NCBI GenBank assembly: GCA_902779305.1
Contig: CACZBD010000002.1
Coordinates: forward strand, 1-64,000
DNA: 64,000 nucleotides
Reading direction: 5' to 3'
DNA from: an uncultured Lachnospiraceae bacterium
Lineage (GTDB): Bacteria; Bacillota; Clostridia; Lachnospirales; Lachnospiraceae
Shown here: piece after piece, positions 50,481-61,392 of the stretch
How the letters are laid out: every line of letters starts with the position of its first letter
Position numbering within the stretch: position 1 is the stretch's first letter
Made by a program: the position numbers and the translations under genes
The notes under the pieces: generated by a model
What the model saw: only the letters and a program-made list of their open reading frames with translations
The model's database searches: none
What the model was told of the DNA's origin: nothing

Positions 50481-52463
50481 ATGGAGTTCAAATTACATTC
50501 GGAATATCAACCTACCGGCGACCAGCCGCATGCCATAAAAGAACTTGTCGAAGGTTTCAAACAGGGTAACCAGTTTGAAACCTTACTTGGCGTTACGGGT
50601 TCCGGAAAGACCTTCACCATGGCAAACGTGATAGCTGCTCTGAACAAGCCGACTCTGATCATCAGCCACAACAAAACCCTCGCCGGCCAATTGTATTCTG
50701 AGATGAAAGAATTCTTCCCCGAAAATGCCGTGGAATTCTTCGTGTCCTACTATGACTATTACCAGCCGGAAGCCTATGTGCCCTCAACGGATACCTATAT
50801 CGAAAAGGATTCGTCGGTCAATGATGAGATCGATAAACTGAGACTGTCCGCAACGGCCTCTCTTTCGGAACGCCGTGATGTGATCGTGGTCGCATCCGTT
50901 TCCTGTATCTACGGCCTTGGCAGCCCGCAGGATTACCTGAACATGATCGTGTCGTTAAGACCGGGCATGACAAAGGACCGGGACGAGGTGATCCACGAAC
51001 TCATCAACATCAATTACGAGCGGAACCAGATGGATTTCGGGCGCGGGAAATTCCGCGTTTTGGGAGATGTGATCGAACTGTTCCCGGCATGGGATTCGGA
51101 TAGGGCGGTCCGGATCGAATTCTTCGGGGATGAGATCGACAGGATCACGGAGATCGATGCGCTGACCGGGGAAAAGAAAGCGCTGCTGAATCATTTTGCG
51201 GTCTTTCCCGCATCCCACTATGTGATCCCGCCGGATAAGATCAACCACGCCTGCGAGACGATCGAGGCGGAGCTTGAGGAGAGGATCCGGTATTTTAAAA
51301 GCGAGGATAAACTCTTAGAAGCGCAGCGGATCTCGGAGCGCACGCATTTTGATATCGAAATGCTCAAAGAAACGGGATTCTGTTCCGGCATCGAGAACTA
51401 TTCGAGACATATGTACGGGCTCGAGCCCGGCGCGACGCCGTATACGCTGATGAACTATTTTCCCGATGATTATCTGATCATCATCGACGAGTCGCATATG
51501 ACGATCCCGCAGATCAGAGGGATGTATAACGGCGACCAGGCAAGAAAGACGACACTCGTCGATTACGGCTTCCGTCTGCCGTCTGCCAAGGACAACCGTC
51601 CCTTGAACTTTAGCGAGTTTGAGAGTAAAATAGACCAGATGATGTTTGTGTCCGCAACGCCCGCGGAATACGAGGCGGAGCACGAACTTTTGCGCGTGGA
51701 ACAGGTCATCCGTCCGACCGGTCTTCTGGATCCGGAAGTGTCCGTCAGACCCACGGAAGGCCAGATCGACGACTTGATCTCAGAGGTCCGCAAAGAAACG
51801 GAGCAGCACAACAAGGTGCTGATCACGACGCTGACCAAGCGGATGGCGGAGGATCTGACCTCCTACATGAAGGAAGTCGGCATCCGGGTCAAATACCTGC
51901 ATTCCGATATCGACACTTTGGAACGCGCGCAGATCATCAGAGAGCTGCGGCTGGATGTGTTCGATGTTCTTGTCGGGATCAACCTGTTAAGGGAAGGTCT
52001 TGATATTCCGGAGATCTCGCTCGTGGCAATTTTGGATGCGGATAAGGAAGGGTTCCTACGTTCCGAAACGTCGCTCGTGCAGACGATCGGGCGCGCCGCA
52101 AGAAATGTGAACGGCCGCGTGATCATGTACGCCGATACGATGACGGATTCGATGAAAAACGCGATCTCGGAAACGAACCGCCGCCGCAAGATCCAGCAGG
52201 CATACAACGAAGAACACGGCATCACACCGAAATCGGTGCAGAAAGCGGTCAGAGATCTGATCAGCATCTCCAAGGAGATCGCCAAAGAGGAGATGCGCAT
52301 CGAAAAAGATCCGGAATCCATGGACCGCAAGGAACTCGAGAAACTGATCGCGCAGATCAAAAAGAAAATGCAGCAGGCCGCGACGGATCTGGACTTCGAA
52401 ACGGCTGCGGAACTGCGGGACAAGATGCTGATGCTCAGAAAACAGTTGGAGGATATGAAGTGA
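50481..52463 (+). CDS. uvrB: Excinuclease ABC subunit B
   Basis: 660 residues, full length. Walker [12 protein letters not shown] (about 38-48), the beta-hairpin region [20 protein letters not shown] starting at Y90/Y91, [12 protein letters not shown], helicase motifs V/VI ([22 protein letters not shown]), and a C-terminal UVR motif ([13 protein letters not shown]). UvrB receives damage from UvrA and holds DNA for UvrC incision in nucleotide excision repair. The first 220 bases differ in codon style from the rest, so the gene appears to be a chimaera of an imported 5' end and host 3' part. GTGA overlap with the next gene. Confidence 0.97.
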   Translation: MEFKLHSEYQPTGDQPHAIKELVEGFKQGNQFETLLGVTGSGKTFTMANVIAALNKPTLIISHNKTLAGQLYSEMKEFFPENAVEFFVSYYDYYQPEAYVPSTDTYIEKDSSVNDEIDKLRLSATASLSERRDVIVVASVSCIYGLGSPQDYLNMIVSLRPGMTKDRDEVIHELININYERNQMDFGRGKFRVLGDVIELFPAWDSDRAVRIEFFGDEIDRITEIDALTGEKKALLNHFAVFPASHYVIPPDKINHACETIEAELEERIRYFKSEDKLLEAQRISERTHFDIEMLKETGFCSGIENYSRHMYGLEPGATPYTLMNYFPDDYLIIIDESHMTIPQIRGMYNGDQARKTTLVDYGFRLPSAKDNRPLNFSEFESKIDQMMFVSATPAEYEAEHELLRVEQVIRPTGLLDPEVSVRPTEGQIDDLISEVRKETEQHNKVLITTLTKRMAEDLTSYMKEVGIRVKYLHSDIDTLERAQIIRELRLDVFDVLVGINLLREGLDIPEISLVAILDADKEGFLRSETSLVQTIGRAARNVNGRVIMYADTMTDSMKNAISETNRRRKIQQAYNEEHGITPKSVQKAVRDLISISKEIAKEEMRIEKDPESMDRKELEKLIAQIKKKMQQAATDLDFETAAELRDKMLMLRKQLEDMK

Positions 52464-53224
52464 GTAAGATCTCGATCGTCGTACCAACATACAATGAAAA
52501 AGAAAATGTCGGAAACCTGGTCAACCAGATCGATTATGCCTTACGGGGCATTGACTATGAGGTGATCTTTGTGGATGATTCCACAGATGAAACGCCGGAT
52601 GTGATCAGAAAAGTGATGGGTGAAAATCACAATGTCCGCATGGAACACCGGACAACGGAAAAGGGACTCGCCACCGCGGTTTTAAAAGGTTTTACGATGG
52701 CAGAGGGCGATTATATTGCGGTCATGGATGCGGATCTGCAGCATCCGCCCGCGATCTTACGATCCATGTATGCGGTGCTTGAAACAGGGGTTGATTTCTG
52801 CGTACCGAGCCGGTTCATCCCGGGCGGTTCCGACGGGGGCCTCGGCCCTTACAGGAAACTCGTGTCCGCGGTTGCAAGATATATCGGCAAGATCCTGTTG
52901 CCCTGCCTCAAAAAGATCACGGATCCGACGAGCGGTCTGTTCATGTTCCGCCGTCAGGTGATCGACGGAGCGGATATGCGGCCGATCGGCTGGAAGATCC
53001 TGGTGGAAGTGCTCGCAACGGGCACGATCCGTACCGTCGTTGAGATCCCCTACAAGTTCCAGGCGCGTCCCGCCGGGGAATCGAAGCTTTCCTCTAAGGT
53101 TACGATGGAATATCTAAAACAGATCAAAGACCTGATGAAGAGAGGCAAAAAACAGAAAGGGATGAAGGTCATACGCTGGTCTTACGACAAAATGAAGGCA
53201 GCGGAAAAACAATATGGTATTTAG
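52460..53224 (+). CDS. GT2 glycosyltransferase, polyprenol-phosphate mannosyltransferase-like
   Basis: 254 residues from GTG 52460, overlapping the uvrB stop. GT-A fold landmarks: [26 protein letters not shown], the metal-binding DADLQHPP (about 91-98), [11 protein letters not shown] and a WKILVE segment typical of DPM1-like enzymes. It has no C-terminal membrane helices, so it is the soluble type that makes polyprenyl-phosphate sugar. Its stop overlaps the MBOAT start by 11 bases. Confidence 0.87.
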   Translation: MSKISIVVPTYNEKENVGNLVNQIDYALRGIDYEVIFVDDSTDETPDVIRKVMGENHNVRMEHRTTEKGLATAVLKGFTMAEGDYIAVMDADLQHPPAILRSMYAVLETGVDFCVPSRFIPGGSDGGLGPYRKLVSAVARYIGKILLPCLKKITDPTSGLFMFRRQVIDGADMRPIGWKILVEVLATGTIRTVVEIPYKFQARPAGESKLSSKVTMEYLKQIKDLMKRGKKQKGMKVIRWSYDKMKAAEKQYGI

Positions 53225-54704
53225 TTCTCTGGTTTTCTTATGCATATTTCTGCCGGTCATGATCATCGGCTACTACGTGCTTCCTAAAAAATGCAGAAAT
53301 GTTTTTCTGCTGATAGGAAGCCTGTTTTTCTATGCCTGGGGAGAACCGGGATACATCTTCCTGATGCTCGCATCCATTATCGGAAACTACGGTTTCGGGA
53401 TGCTGATCTATCTGGCAAGCAGACAGGAAGAAAAGAAGCAGTCGGAATTCGGCAGATCGGCTTTCCGCCGTCTGATGCTGATCCTGGCGGTTGCTTTTAA
53501 TCTTGGGATCCTGATTTATTTCAAGTATTTTAACCTCCTTGTTACGACCGTTGACGATCTGTTTCATGCGGATCTTACGATCCCCGAGATCGCGCTTCCG
53601 ATCGGCATTTCGTTCTATACGTTTCAGGGAATGTCCTACGTGATCGATGTGTTCCGTTCGGAAGGCAGACCGCTTGAGGACGGCAGCAGGGAAAGCCTGG
53701 TCCAGAAGAACTTCATCAATCTGGCGCTCTACATTTCGATGTTCCCGCAGCTGATCGCGGGACCGATCGTCCGTTATACGGATATCAGAGGATACCTGAA
53801 GGAAAGAAACTGCACGTTTGATGATTTTGCCAAAGGTGTTGAACGCTTTATCATCGGTCTTTGCAAAAAGGTCCTTCTGGCAAATACGATCGGCGAGGTG
53901 GCGGACAAGATCTTTTCGGGCGAGCAGGCTTACATGGGTACGGGCGTGGCCTGGGTCGGCGCCCTGTGTTATACCCTGCAGATCTTCTATGATTTTTCCG
54001 GCTATTCCGATATGGCGATCGGCCTCGGCCGAATTTTCGGATTCCGCTTCATGGAAAACTTCAATTACCCCTATATTTCCAAATCGATCACGGAATTCTG
54101 GAGAAGATGGCATATCTCTCTGTCCACCTGGTTCAGGGATTACCTGTATATCCCGCTTGGCGGAAACAGAAAGGGAAATGTCTATCTGCATCTTCTGATC
54201 GTATTTTTGGCAACAGGCATCTGGCACGGCGCCGCCTGGGGCTTCCTGGTATGGGGCCTCTGGCACGGCCTGTTCATGCTGATCGAGCGGATCGGCCGTC
54301 AGAAGAATGTAAAAGTCAGACTCCCTGGGATCGTCAAATGGCTTTATACGATGCTCGTCGTCGTGTTCGGCTGGGTATTGTTCAAGCTGGAGGAACTGCC
54401 GGAAGCGATCGGATATATCGGAAAAATGCTGCACATCGGCGTTGGAAGCTATACGGATTTCGGGGTCCGCTACTATCTGGATAACCGCACGATCTTCTTT
54501 ATGATCTGCGCAATCCTTGCATCCATCCCCTGGGCACAGGTTCTGCCGAGACGCTTAGGATGCAGGGTTTCCGAACTGACACTGAAAACAGAGACCGGCG
54601 CCGGCTGCGTGATCAAGAGAGTGCTCCTGCTCGCGCTGCTTGTCGTATGCATGCTGTTCATCGTCAACAGTAGTTACAACCCGTTCATATACTTCCGGTT
54701 CTGA
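53214..54704 (+). CDS. MBOAT-family O-acyltransferase (AlgI/DltB-like)
   Basis: 496 residues with about 10-12 membrane helices. Family signature: PIGISFYTFQGMSYVIDV, PQLIAGPIVRY, the FWRRWHISLSTWFRDYLYIP region, and the invariant His in TGIWHGAAWGF (about residue 340). It moves acetyl (or D-alanyl) groups across the membrane for attachment to an envelope polymer. The AlgX/DHHW-like protein just downstream is the expected partner, and the GT2 gene upstream fits a polysaccharide pathway. Confidence 0.92.
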   Translation: MVFSSLVFLCIFLPVMIIGYYVLPKKCRNVFLLIGSLFFYAWGEPGYIFLMLASIIGNYGFGMLIYLASRQEEKKQSEFGRSAFRRLMLILAVAFNLGILIYFKYFNLLVTTVDDLFHADLTIPEIALPIGISFYTFQGMSYVIDVFRSEGRPLEDGSRESLVQKNFINLALYISMFPQLIAGPIVRYTDIRGYLKERNCTFDDFAKGVERFIIGLCKKVLLANTIGEVADKIFSGEQAYMGTGVAWVGALCYTLQIFYDFSGYSDMAIGLGRIFGFRFMENFNYPYISKSITEFWRRWHISLSTWFRDYLYIPLGGNRKGNVYLHLLIVFLATGIWHGAAWGFLVWGLWHGLFMLIERIGRQKNVKVRLPGIVKWLYTMLVVVFGWVLFKLEELPEAIGYIGKMLHIGVGSYTDFGVRYYLDNRTIFFMICAILASIPWAQVLPRRLGCRVSELTLKTETGAGCVIKRVLLLALLVVCMLFIVNSSYNPFIYFRF

Positions 54705-54723
54705 TTTTTAAAAGGTATAGCGC

Positions 54724-56229
54724 ATGAAGAACAAGGTTTTAAACATCGTATTCATCATCCTGTTCATGGCGGTCCTGATCGTTCCCATGATCTTCCTGAA
54801 TACGAAGAAAAACCAAATATCCGAGATCGACAACAAGAGTCTGACCGAATGGCCGGGCTTCAAGTGGAACTTATCGTCCAGAGAAGAGATCGAGAACTAT
54901 TTAAATGACAGGATCGGTTTTCGTGAGCAGGCGATCGAAGCCTACATCGAACTGAACGACAAGCTGTTCCATGTCATGGTCCACCCGCTGTTCATGTATG
55001 GGGAGGAAGGACATATCTATTTTAAAGAGCCTTCCTACATTGCGGGTTACCAAAGACTGAACACTGACAAACAGTATCTGGATTCCATGGTCGATTTTCT
55101 GCAGAAGACGAACGATTACCTTGCGTCCAAAGGGATCCCGTTCCTGTACTATCTCTGCCCAGACAAGAAAACGATCTACCCGGAATATTTCCCGAAGAGC
55201 ATCCATGTCAAAACGGATAACGAGAGCGTGACCGACTACATGGAGGAAAAGCTTTCCGGGACGGATATTCCCTATATCATTCCCGTGAAAGAACTGCAGG
55301 AAGCCAAAAAGGATCAGGTCGTCTACAACAAAAAATACGACGCGACGCACTGGAATGAGTTCGGCGCGCTCTTGGGACATAAACTGATCGATGTGAAGAT
55401 GCAGGAATGGTTTGACGATATCCCGCCTCTTACGGAGGATGATTTTACCCTGACTTACACGACGATGGAAACACTCGATGTCGCAAAATTCCCGATCAAC
55501 GAGACGGTTCCTCTGTATATGTTAAAAGAGGATCACGCGGGAGATGCGTCGGATTATCTGAAGCCTTATATCCGCTGCACGACAACGAATTTCTACACGC
55601 ATTATATCAACCCGGAAGCACCGAACAACAAGCGGCTTCTGGTGTTTACGGACAGCTATTTTGCCAACTATGTCTGGTTCTACACCAACCGGTTTGAGGA
55701 AGTCTATTTCATCCACAGGCAGAACTACGATTACCTGCAGTACATGGTCAATCTGACGTTTCCGGATGTGGTGATCTTTGAAACCGCGGAACGGTCGATC
55801 ATGGGCGAGATGGTCTCGACGACCGACTTTACGGATTATTACTACGAGCCGCCTTATCCGGGCGAAGCGGAACTGAAAACGACGGACGAGGTCAGCTATC
55901 TGATCATTACTTCACAGGGTGTCCGACGGGACGGAACGACGATCTATCTGAATCCGGAATCCGGAGATAACATCATTTCGATCAGCGGCCGGATCAAGAA
56001 AAAGGATCCGGAGAAGACCTACAACATTTATGCGCATGTCGCAGAGGCGTACCTGGAAGCCGACTACTGCTCCTTGCACAGGATGGCGGAGTTTGACGGC
56101 CTGGACGAATTTTCGTTCAGTGTACAGCGGCGATACATGGAACAGGGGGAGATCGAACTGATCGCCGTGGACGCTGACAGCGGCGAACAGTATCTTCTCG
56201 ATACATTTGAGGTGGTTTATGGCAAATAA
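54724..56229 (+). CDS. DHHW/AlgX-like SGNH acyltransferase partner
   Basis: 501 residues. One N-terminal signal-anchor helix ([17 protein letters not shown]). The body has the AlgX/AlgJ/DHHW pattern: [37 protein letters not shown], then [10 protein letters not shown] (about 203-212, catalytic Asp/His pair) and the Ser in [12 protein letters not shown]. It should act outside the membrane, receiving acetyl from the MBOAT protein and placing it on a glycan. It overlaps the start of uvrA by 11 bases. Confidence 0.85.
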   Translation: MKNKVLNIVFIILFMAVLIVPMIFLNTKKNQISEIDNKSLTEWPGFKWNLSSREEIENYLNDRIGFREQAIEAYIELNDKLFHVMVHPLFMYGEEGHIYFKEPSYIAGYQRLNTDKQYLDSMVDFLQKTNDYLASKGIPFLYYLCPDKKTIYPEYFPKSIHVKTDNESVTDYMEEKLSGTDIPYIIPVKELQEAKKDQVVYNKKYDATHWNEFGALLGHKLIDVKMQEWFDDIPPLTEDDFTLTYTTMETLDVAKFPINETVPLYMLKEDHAGDASDYLKPYIRCTTTNFYTHYINPEAPNNKRLLVFTDSYFANYVWFYTNRFEEVYFIHRQNYDYLQYMVNLTFPDVVIFETAERSIMGEMVSTTDFTDYYYEPPYPGEAELKTTDEVSYLIITSQGVRRDGTTIYLNPESGDNIISISGRIKKKDPEKTYNIYAHVAEAYLEADYCSLHRMAEFDGLDEFSFSVQRRYMEQGEIELIAVDADSGEQYLLDTFEVVYGK

Positions 56230-59047
56230 ATATATCAAGATCCGTGGTGCAAACGAGCATAACCTGAAGAATGTCAGCATTGATATTCCGAGAGATCAGC
56301 TGGTCGTTCTGACAGGTTTAAGCGGTTCGGGAAAATCAAGTCTTGCGTTTGATACGATCTATGCAGAGGGACAGAGACGCTATATGGAATCTCTGTCTTC
56401 TTATGCAAGGCAGTTTTTGGGACAGATGGAAAAGCCGGAGGTCGAGAGCATCGAAGGGCTTCCGCCCGCGATCTCGATCGATCAGAAATCGACGAACAGA
56501 AACCCGCGTTCCACGGTCGGGACCGTAACGGAGATTTACGACTATCTGCGCCTGCTCTACGCCAGGATCGGCACGCCTCATTGTCCGAACTGCGGCAAGG
56601 AGATCGCCAAGCAGTCGGTGGACCAGATGGTGGACAGTATCCTGCAGCTTGACGAGGGAACGAAGATCCAGCTGCTGGCGCCGATGGTCCGCGGCAAAAA
56701 GGGACGCCACGAAAAGGTGCTCGACCGGGCCAAAAAGAGCGGTTATGTCCGTGTCCGTGTGGACGGCAACCTCTATGAACTTTCGGAAGAGATCACGCTT
56801 GATAAAAACATCAAGCATGATATCGAGATCATCGTCGACAGACTTGTCGTCAAGGACGGGATCAAAAAACGTCTGACGGATTCCCTCGAAACGGTCATGG
56901 AACTGACAGACGGACTTGTGTATGTGGATGTCATCGGCGGGGAACAGATGACATTTTCCCAGAGTTTCGCCTGTCCGGACTGCGGGATCAGTATTGACGA
57001 GATCGAACCGAGAAGCTTTTCTTTTAACAACCCGTTCGGGGCCTGCCCGGTCTGCGCGGGTCTCGGCTATAAAATGGAATTTGACATGGATCTGATCGTT
57101 CCGGATCCTGCTTTGAGCATTGCGGAGGGCGCCATCGTCGTCCCCGGCTGGCAGTCCTGCAGTGACCCTTCGAGCTTTACCTATGCGATCTTAAAGGCAC
57201 TGACGAAGGAATATAAATTTGACCTTGCAACGCCCTATCAGGACTATCCGGACAAGATCAAAGACATCCTTGCTTACGGAACGGACGGTAAGGAACTGAA
57301 AGTCCATTACAAGGGCATGCGCGGCGTCGGTGTTTACGACATTGCGTTTGAAGGCATCATCAAAAATGTAGAGAGAAGATACAGGGAAACCTCTTCGGAA
57401 ACTTCCAAAGCGGAATATGAATCGTTCATGCGTTTTACGCCCTGCAGCGAATGCGGCGGCATGAGACTGAAAAAGGGAGCGCTTGCGGTAACGGTCGGGG
57501 ACCGGAATATTTATCAGCTTACGACCGTACCGATCACGGAAATGCTTGATACGATCAATGGCATTCCGTTTACCGAGCAGCAGCTTCTAATCGGCAGCCG
57601 GATCTTAAAAGAGATCCGCGCAAGGCTCGGTTTCCTGATCCAGGTCGGTCTGGATTACTTAACGCTTGCCAGAGGGACCGCGTCACTATCGGGCGGCGAA
57701 GCGCAGCGGATCCGGCTTGCCACGCAGATCGGCTCCGGTCTGGTCGGTGTCGCTTATATCTTAGATGAACCGAGTATCGGCCTGCACCAGCGGGATAACG
57801 CGAAACTGCTCGGTGCGCTCAAGGACTTAAGGGATCTTGGCAACACGCTGATCGTCGTGGAACATGATGAAGAGACCATGCGGGAGTCTGATTTTCTCGT
57901 GGATATCGGACCGGGCGCCGGAGAACACGGCGGAAAGATCATTGCCACGGGAACCGTGGAAGATATCATTGCCAATCCGGAATCCATTACCGGAAAGTAT
58001 TTGAGCGGGGAACTGAAGATCCCGGTTCCGGCAAAGAGAAGAAAACCGACCGGGTATATAGAGATCAAAGGGGCAGCGGAAAACAACTTAAGAAACATCG
58101 ACGTGCAGTTTCCGCTCGGCGTTTTTACCTGCGTGACGGGGGTTTCCGGTTCGGGAAAATCATCCCTTGTCAATGAGATCCTGCATAAAAAACTGGCGAG
58201 AGTCTTAAACCGGGCGCATACGATCCCGGGAAAACATAAAGATCTTACCGGCTGGGAACAGCTTGATAAGATCATCTGCATCGACCAGTCGCCGATCGGC
58301 AGAAGCCCGCGTTCCAACCCGGCAACCTATACGGGTCTGTTCGACCAGATCAGGGACCTGTTTGCCTCTACGGCGGATGCCAAAGAGCGCGGATACAGCA
58401 AAGGCCGTTTCAGTTTCAATGTCAAGGGCGGACGATGTGAAGCCTGCGCGGGAGACGGGATCTTAAAGATCGAGATGCATTTCCTTCCGGACGTGTATGT
58501 GCCCTGCGAGGTCTGCCACGGCAAACGCTACAACCGGGAAACACTGGAAGTAAAATATAAAGGAAAGAGCATCTATGATGTTCTGGATATGACCGTTGAG
58601 GAAGCGCTGCACTTTTTCGAGCATGTTCCTTCGATCCGCAGGAAGATCGAGACCTTAAATGATGTCGGACTGTCCTATATCAAGCTCGGGCAGCCTTCGA
58701 CGACATTGTCGGGCGGCGAAGCGCAGAGGGTGAAATTGGCAACGGAGCTTAGCAGACGCAGCACCGGCAAAACGATCTATGTTCTGGACGAGCCGACGAC
58801 GGGACTTCATTTTGCGGATGTCCATAAACTCGTGGATATCCTGCAGAAGCTGACGGAAGGCAAAAACACGGTCGTCGTGATCGAGCATAACCTTGATGTG
58901 ATCAAAACGGCAGATTATATTATAGACATGGGACCGGAAGGCGGCAGCGGCGGCGGAACGGTGATCGCCAAAGGCACGCCCGAACAGGTTGCAAAGAACA
59001 AAAAGTCCTATACCGGACAGTTCCTGCAGCAGATCTTAAAGCAGTAG
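56219..59047 (+). CDS. uvrA: Excinuclease ABC subunit A
   Basis: About 942 residues from ATG 56219 (GAGG upstream); the frame extends to 56207 but without a ribosome site. Two ABC ATPase modules: [12 protein letters not shown] and [12 protein letters not shown] (Walker A), [11 protein letters not shown] and [11 protein letters not shown] (signatures), [14 protein letters not shown] and [14 protein letters not shown] (Walker B). Zinc-binding [13 protein letters not shown]...CPVCAG and CEACAGDG...CEVCHG insertions are complete. It scans DNA for damage and loads UvrB. Overlap with the DHHW gene suggests translation from the same transcript. Confidence 0.97.
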   Translation: MANKYIKIRGANEHNLKNVSIDIPRDQLVVLTGLSGSGKSSLAFDTIYAEGQRRYMESLSSYARQFLGQMEKPEVESIEGLPPAISIDQKSTNRNPRSTVGTVTEIYDYLRLLYARIGTPHCPNCGKEIAKQSVDQMVDSILQLDEGTKIQLLAPMVRGKKGRHEKVLDRAKKSGYVRVRVDGNLYELSEEITLDKNIKHDIEIIVDRLVVKDGIKKRLTDSLETVMELTDGLVYVDVIGGEQMTFSQSFACPDCGISIDEIEPRSFSFNNPFGACPVCAGLGYKMEFDMDLIVPDPALSIAEGAIVVPGWQSCSDPSSFTYAILKALTKEYKFDLATPYQDYPDKIKDILAYGTDGKELKVHYKGMRGVGVYDIAFEGIIKNVERRYRETSSETSKAEYESFMRFTPCSECGGMRLKKGALAVTVGDRNIYQLTTVPITEMLDTINGIPFTEQQLLIGSRILKEIRARLGFLIQVGLDYLTLARGTASLSGGEAQRIRLATQIGSGLVGVAYILDEPSIGLHQRDNAKLLGALKDLRDLGNTLIVVEHDEETMRESDFLVDIGPGAGEHGGKIIATGTVEDIIANPESITGKYLSGELKIPVPAKRRKPTGYIEIKGAAENNLRNIDVQFPLGVFTCVTGVSGSGKSSLVNEILHKKLARVLNRAHTIPGKHKDLTGWEQLDKIICIDQSPIGRSPRSNPATYTGLFDQIRDLFASTADAKERGYSKGRFSFNVKGGRCEACAGDGILKIEMHFLPDVYVPCEVCHGKRYNRETLEVKYKGKSIYDVLDMTVEEALHFFEHVPSIRRKIETLNDVGLSYIKLGQPSTTLSGGEAQRVKLATELSRRSTGKTIYVLDEPTTGLHFADVHKLVDILQKLTEGKNTVVVIEHNLDVIKTADYIIDMGPEGGSGGGTVIAKGTPEQVAKNKKSYTGQFLQQILKQ

Positions 59048-59124
59048 CTGATCAGGCCGCAGCTTGGAAGGCCGGAGACATAAAGCAGAAGATGGAAGAC
59101 TGTCGAAAAAACGGAGGATGAAGC

Positions 59125-61392
59125 ATGAAAAAGGGATTGTTGATCGGACTGATCGCAGGGATCTTAGGACTCGGAGTCCTGTCGGGTGTCACGTTCGCTG
59201 TTGTGCGTACGGTGGTAAGGAACGTTGCAGAGAAAGTGAAAGACGACAGCGACGGAAAAAAAGATAAAGACGGATCCGGCAGTTCCGGTAAGAAACAGGA
59301 CAAGAAGAAAACGGAGGAAGACATTGACGTAAAAGCTGCCCCTGCGGGACTGGAGAGGCCGCAGTTCTTAAGCGCGGAAACTTCTTCACTCACATATACG
59401 CCTTCCGTGCAACCGTATCACACCGATACAAATCTGTCCAATATCGTAAACAAGGACTATGTAGGGCTCCAGGAAGCACAGATCGAGAAACTGGTGGAAA
59501 ACAATTTTGTCGTGGTTGGCAAATACAATACGGAGTTCTTTGAGCAATATGAGGATAACCGGTATTTCCAGTTTCCGAACTTTGTCACGACGGATTCCAT
59601 GATGCACACGTATCACCTGTATTTTTCACTGTTGCAGAAAAAGACGGAAAAAGAATATCTATCTGACAAGGTAGAGAACATGAGCAAACTTCTGCTTGAT
59701 GAGAGCAGATCGATGTATGAGGAATTAAAGGGAAGCGAATGGGAAACGGCTGCGCTGAAAAACTACGCGTTCTTTACGGTCGGCGCAATGCTGCAGGATC
59801 CCTCCCTTTCTGCCGACGGTGCTGTCAGCGACATTGCGAATGCGGAACTGGATAAGATCAAGGCGATGGGCGGGATCGATACCTCCGCGATCACCGGAGG
59901 ATATGAAGATTACACCCAGTATAAGCCGAGAGGCTATTATGAAGGCGACGAACAGCTGGAGCGTTATTTCAGAGCAATGATGTGGTACGGAAGGATCAAT
60001 TTTGCGCAGGGTGAAGAAGACCTTGACCGCTGTGCCCTGCTGATGACGCTTGCGCTTGACAAGGCAGGCCTTGAAGACTGGGAAGCGGTGTATTCCGTGA
60101 CTTCCTTCTTTGCGGGTGCTTCCGATGACAACGGATATTATGAATATATGCCGCTGATCCGTGAGATATACGGAGAAAACCCTTCCGTAAGCGATCTGAA
60201 GGGTGATGATGATAAGTTTGCAGCTTTTCATAAACTGACGGCCAAGCTTGATCCGCCGAAGATCAACTCGGTCCCGTTTGATGATGACGAAGGAAAGACG
60301 GACAAAACAGAGGTCGCAAAGGGATTCCGTCTGATGGGACAGCGCTTCAGTCTTGACGAGGCGATCTTTACGCAGCTGACTTACAGCAAAGTAAAGGAAA
60401 CAAGCGATGACGGCAAGCGCCTTCTGCCGGATGCGCTGGATGTGCCTGCGGCACTCGGTTCCGAAACCGCATACGAACTTTTGCAGGATATGGATAAGAC
60501 CGATTATCCGAACTATGATGACCAGCTGCACAAGGCACAGGAAGAGATCGAAAAGATGCCGCAGCTTTGGACCGGCAGCCTGTATGCCGCGTGGATGAAT
60601 ACACTGAATCCGCTTCTTACCGAAAAAGGGGAAGGCTATCCTTCCTTCATGACCAACAGGGAATGGACCAAAAAGAGTCTGGAAACCTATCTGGGAAGCT
60701 GGACGGAACTGAAGCATGATACGGTCCTGTATTCCAAGCAGATGATGGCGGAAATGGGCGGCGGTGACGAAGAGGTCATCGACGACAGAGGATATGTGGA
60801 TCCTGTTCCGGAACTTTACGATCATTTGAAGAATCTGACGCTGGAAACAAAGAACGGCCTGAAGCACTACGGCCTTCTGGATCCGAATGATGAGGAAAAT
60901 CTGGACAGACTGGCGGACTTATCCGGACAGCTTTGCACGATCTCGATCAAGGAACTGGAAAACGAAACCCTGACCGATGACGAATACGAACTGATCCGTT
61001 CCTACGGCGGCTCACTCGAGCATTTCTGGAACGAAAACGTGAAGTACACGACCGGGGAGGATTACAATTCCAGCAGCGAATTCCCGGCGGCCCTTGCCGT
61101 GGATGTGGCCACGGATCCGAACGGCGTTGTTTTACAGGAGGCGATCGGCGGGCTGAGCGACATTTATGTTGTGGTTCCGGTCGACGGTACCTTAAGGATC
61201 GCTTCGGGTGTCGTCTATAATTACTATCAGTTTACGATGCCGATCGACAAGCGCTTAACGGACAGTGAGTGGCGCACGATGGCCGGCCTGCTTTGCGACG
61301 ATAATTACGAGTATCACGAAGATCCGGATCTCGATAAGAAGAAGCCGGACTGGACAAAGAGCTACCGCTGCGAATACAACTATGACAGGTAA
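59125..61392 (+). CDS. Membrane-anchored DUF3160 protein
   Basis: 755 residues. One N-terminal helix (LLIGLIAGILGLGVL), a Lys/Asp/Ser linker, then a large extracytoplasmic domain of the DUF3160 type: FVTTDSMMHTYHLYFS, YFRAMMWYGRINF, FRLMGQRFSLDEAIF, LDVPAALGSETAYELL and, near the end, VYNYYQFTMPIDKRLTDSEWR. The family is probably exported in many bacteria; its activity is unknown. CGGAGGA precedes ATG 59125. The last 11 bases overlap the CapA-like gene. Confidence 0.85.
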   Translation: MKKGLLIGLIAGILGLGVLSGVTFAVVRTVVRNVAEKVKDDSDGKKDKDGSGSSGKKQDKKKTEEDIDVKAAPAGLERPQFLSAETSSLTYTPSVQPYHTDTNLSNIVNKDYVGLQEAQIEKLVENNFVVVGKYNTEFFEQYEDNRYFQFPNFVTTDSMMHTYHLYFSLLQKKTEKEYLSDKVENMSKLLLDESRSMYEELKGSEWETAALKNYAFFTVGAMLQDPSLSADGAVSDIANAELDKIKAMGGIDTSAITGGYEDYTQYKPRGYYEGDEQLERYFRAMMWYGRINFAQGEEDLDRCALLMTLALDKAGLEDWEAVYSVTSFFAGASDDNGYYEYMPLIREIYGENPSVSDLKGDDDKFAAFHKLTAKLDPPKINSVPFDDDEGKTDKTEVAKGFRLMGQRFSLDEAIFTQLTYSKVKETSDDGKRLLPDALDVPAALGSETAYELLQDMDKTDYPNYDDQLHKAQEEIEKMPQLWTGSLYAAWMNTLNPLLTEKGEGYPSFMTNREWTKKSLETYLGSWTELKHDTVLYSKQMMAEMGGGDEEVIDDRGYVDPVPELYDHLKNLTLETKNGLKHYGLLDPNDEENLDRLADLSGQLCTISIKELENETLTDDEYELIRSYGGSLEHFWNENVKYTTGEDYNSSSEFPAALAVDVATDPNGVVLQEAIGGLSDIYVVVPVDGTLRIASGVVYNYYQFTMPIDKRLTDSEWRTMAGLLCDDNYEYHEDPDLDKKKPDWTKSYRCEYNYDR

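Noticed and set aside
53238-54434. 398-residue open frame on the minus strand
   Set aside because: Antisense to the MBOAT gene with no domain signature.
59725-60867. 380-residue open frame on the minus strand
   Set aside because: Antisense to the DUF3160 gene; no ribosome site or known motif.
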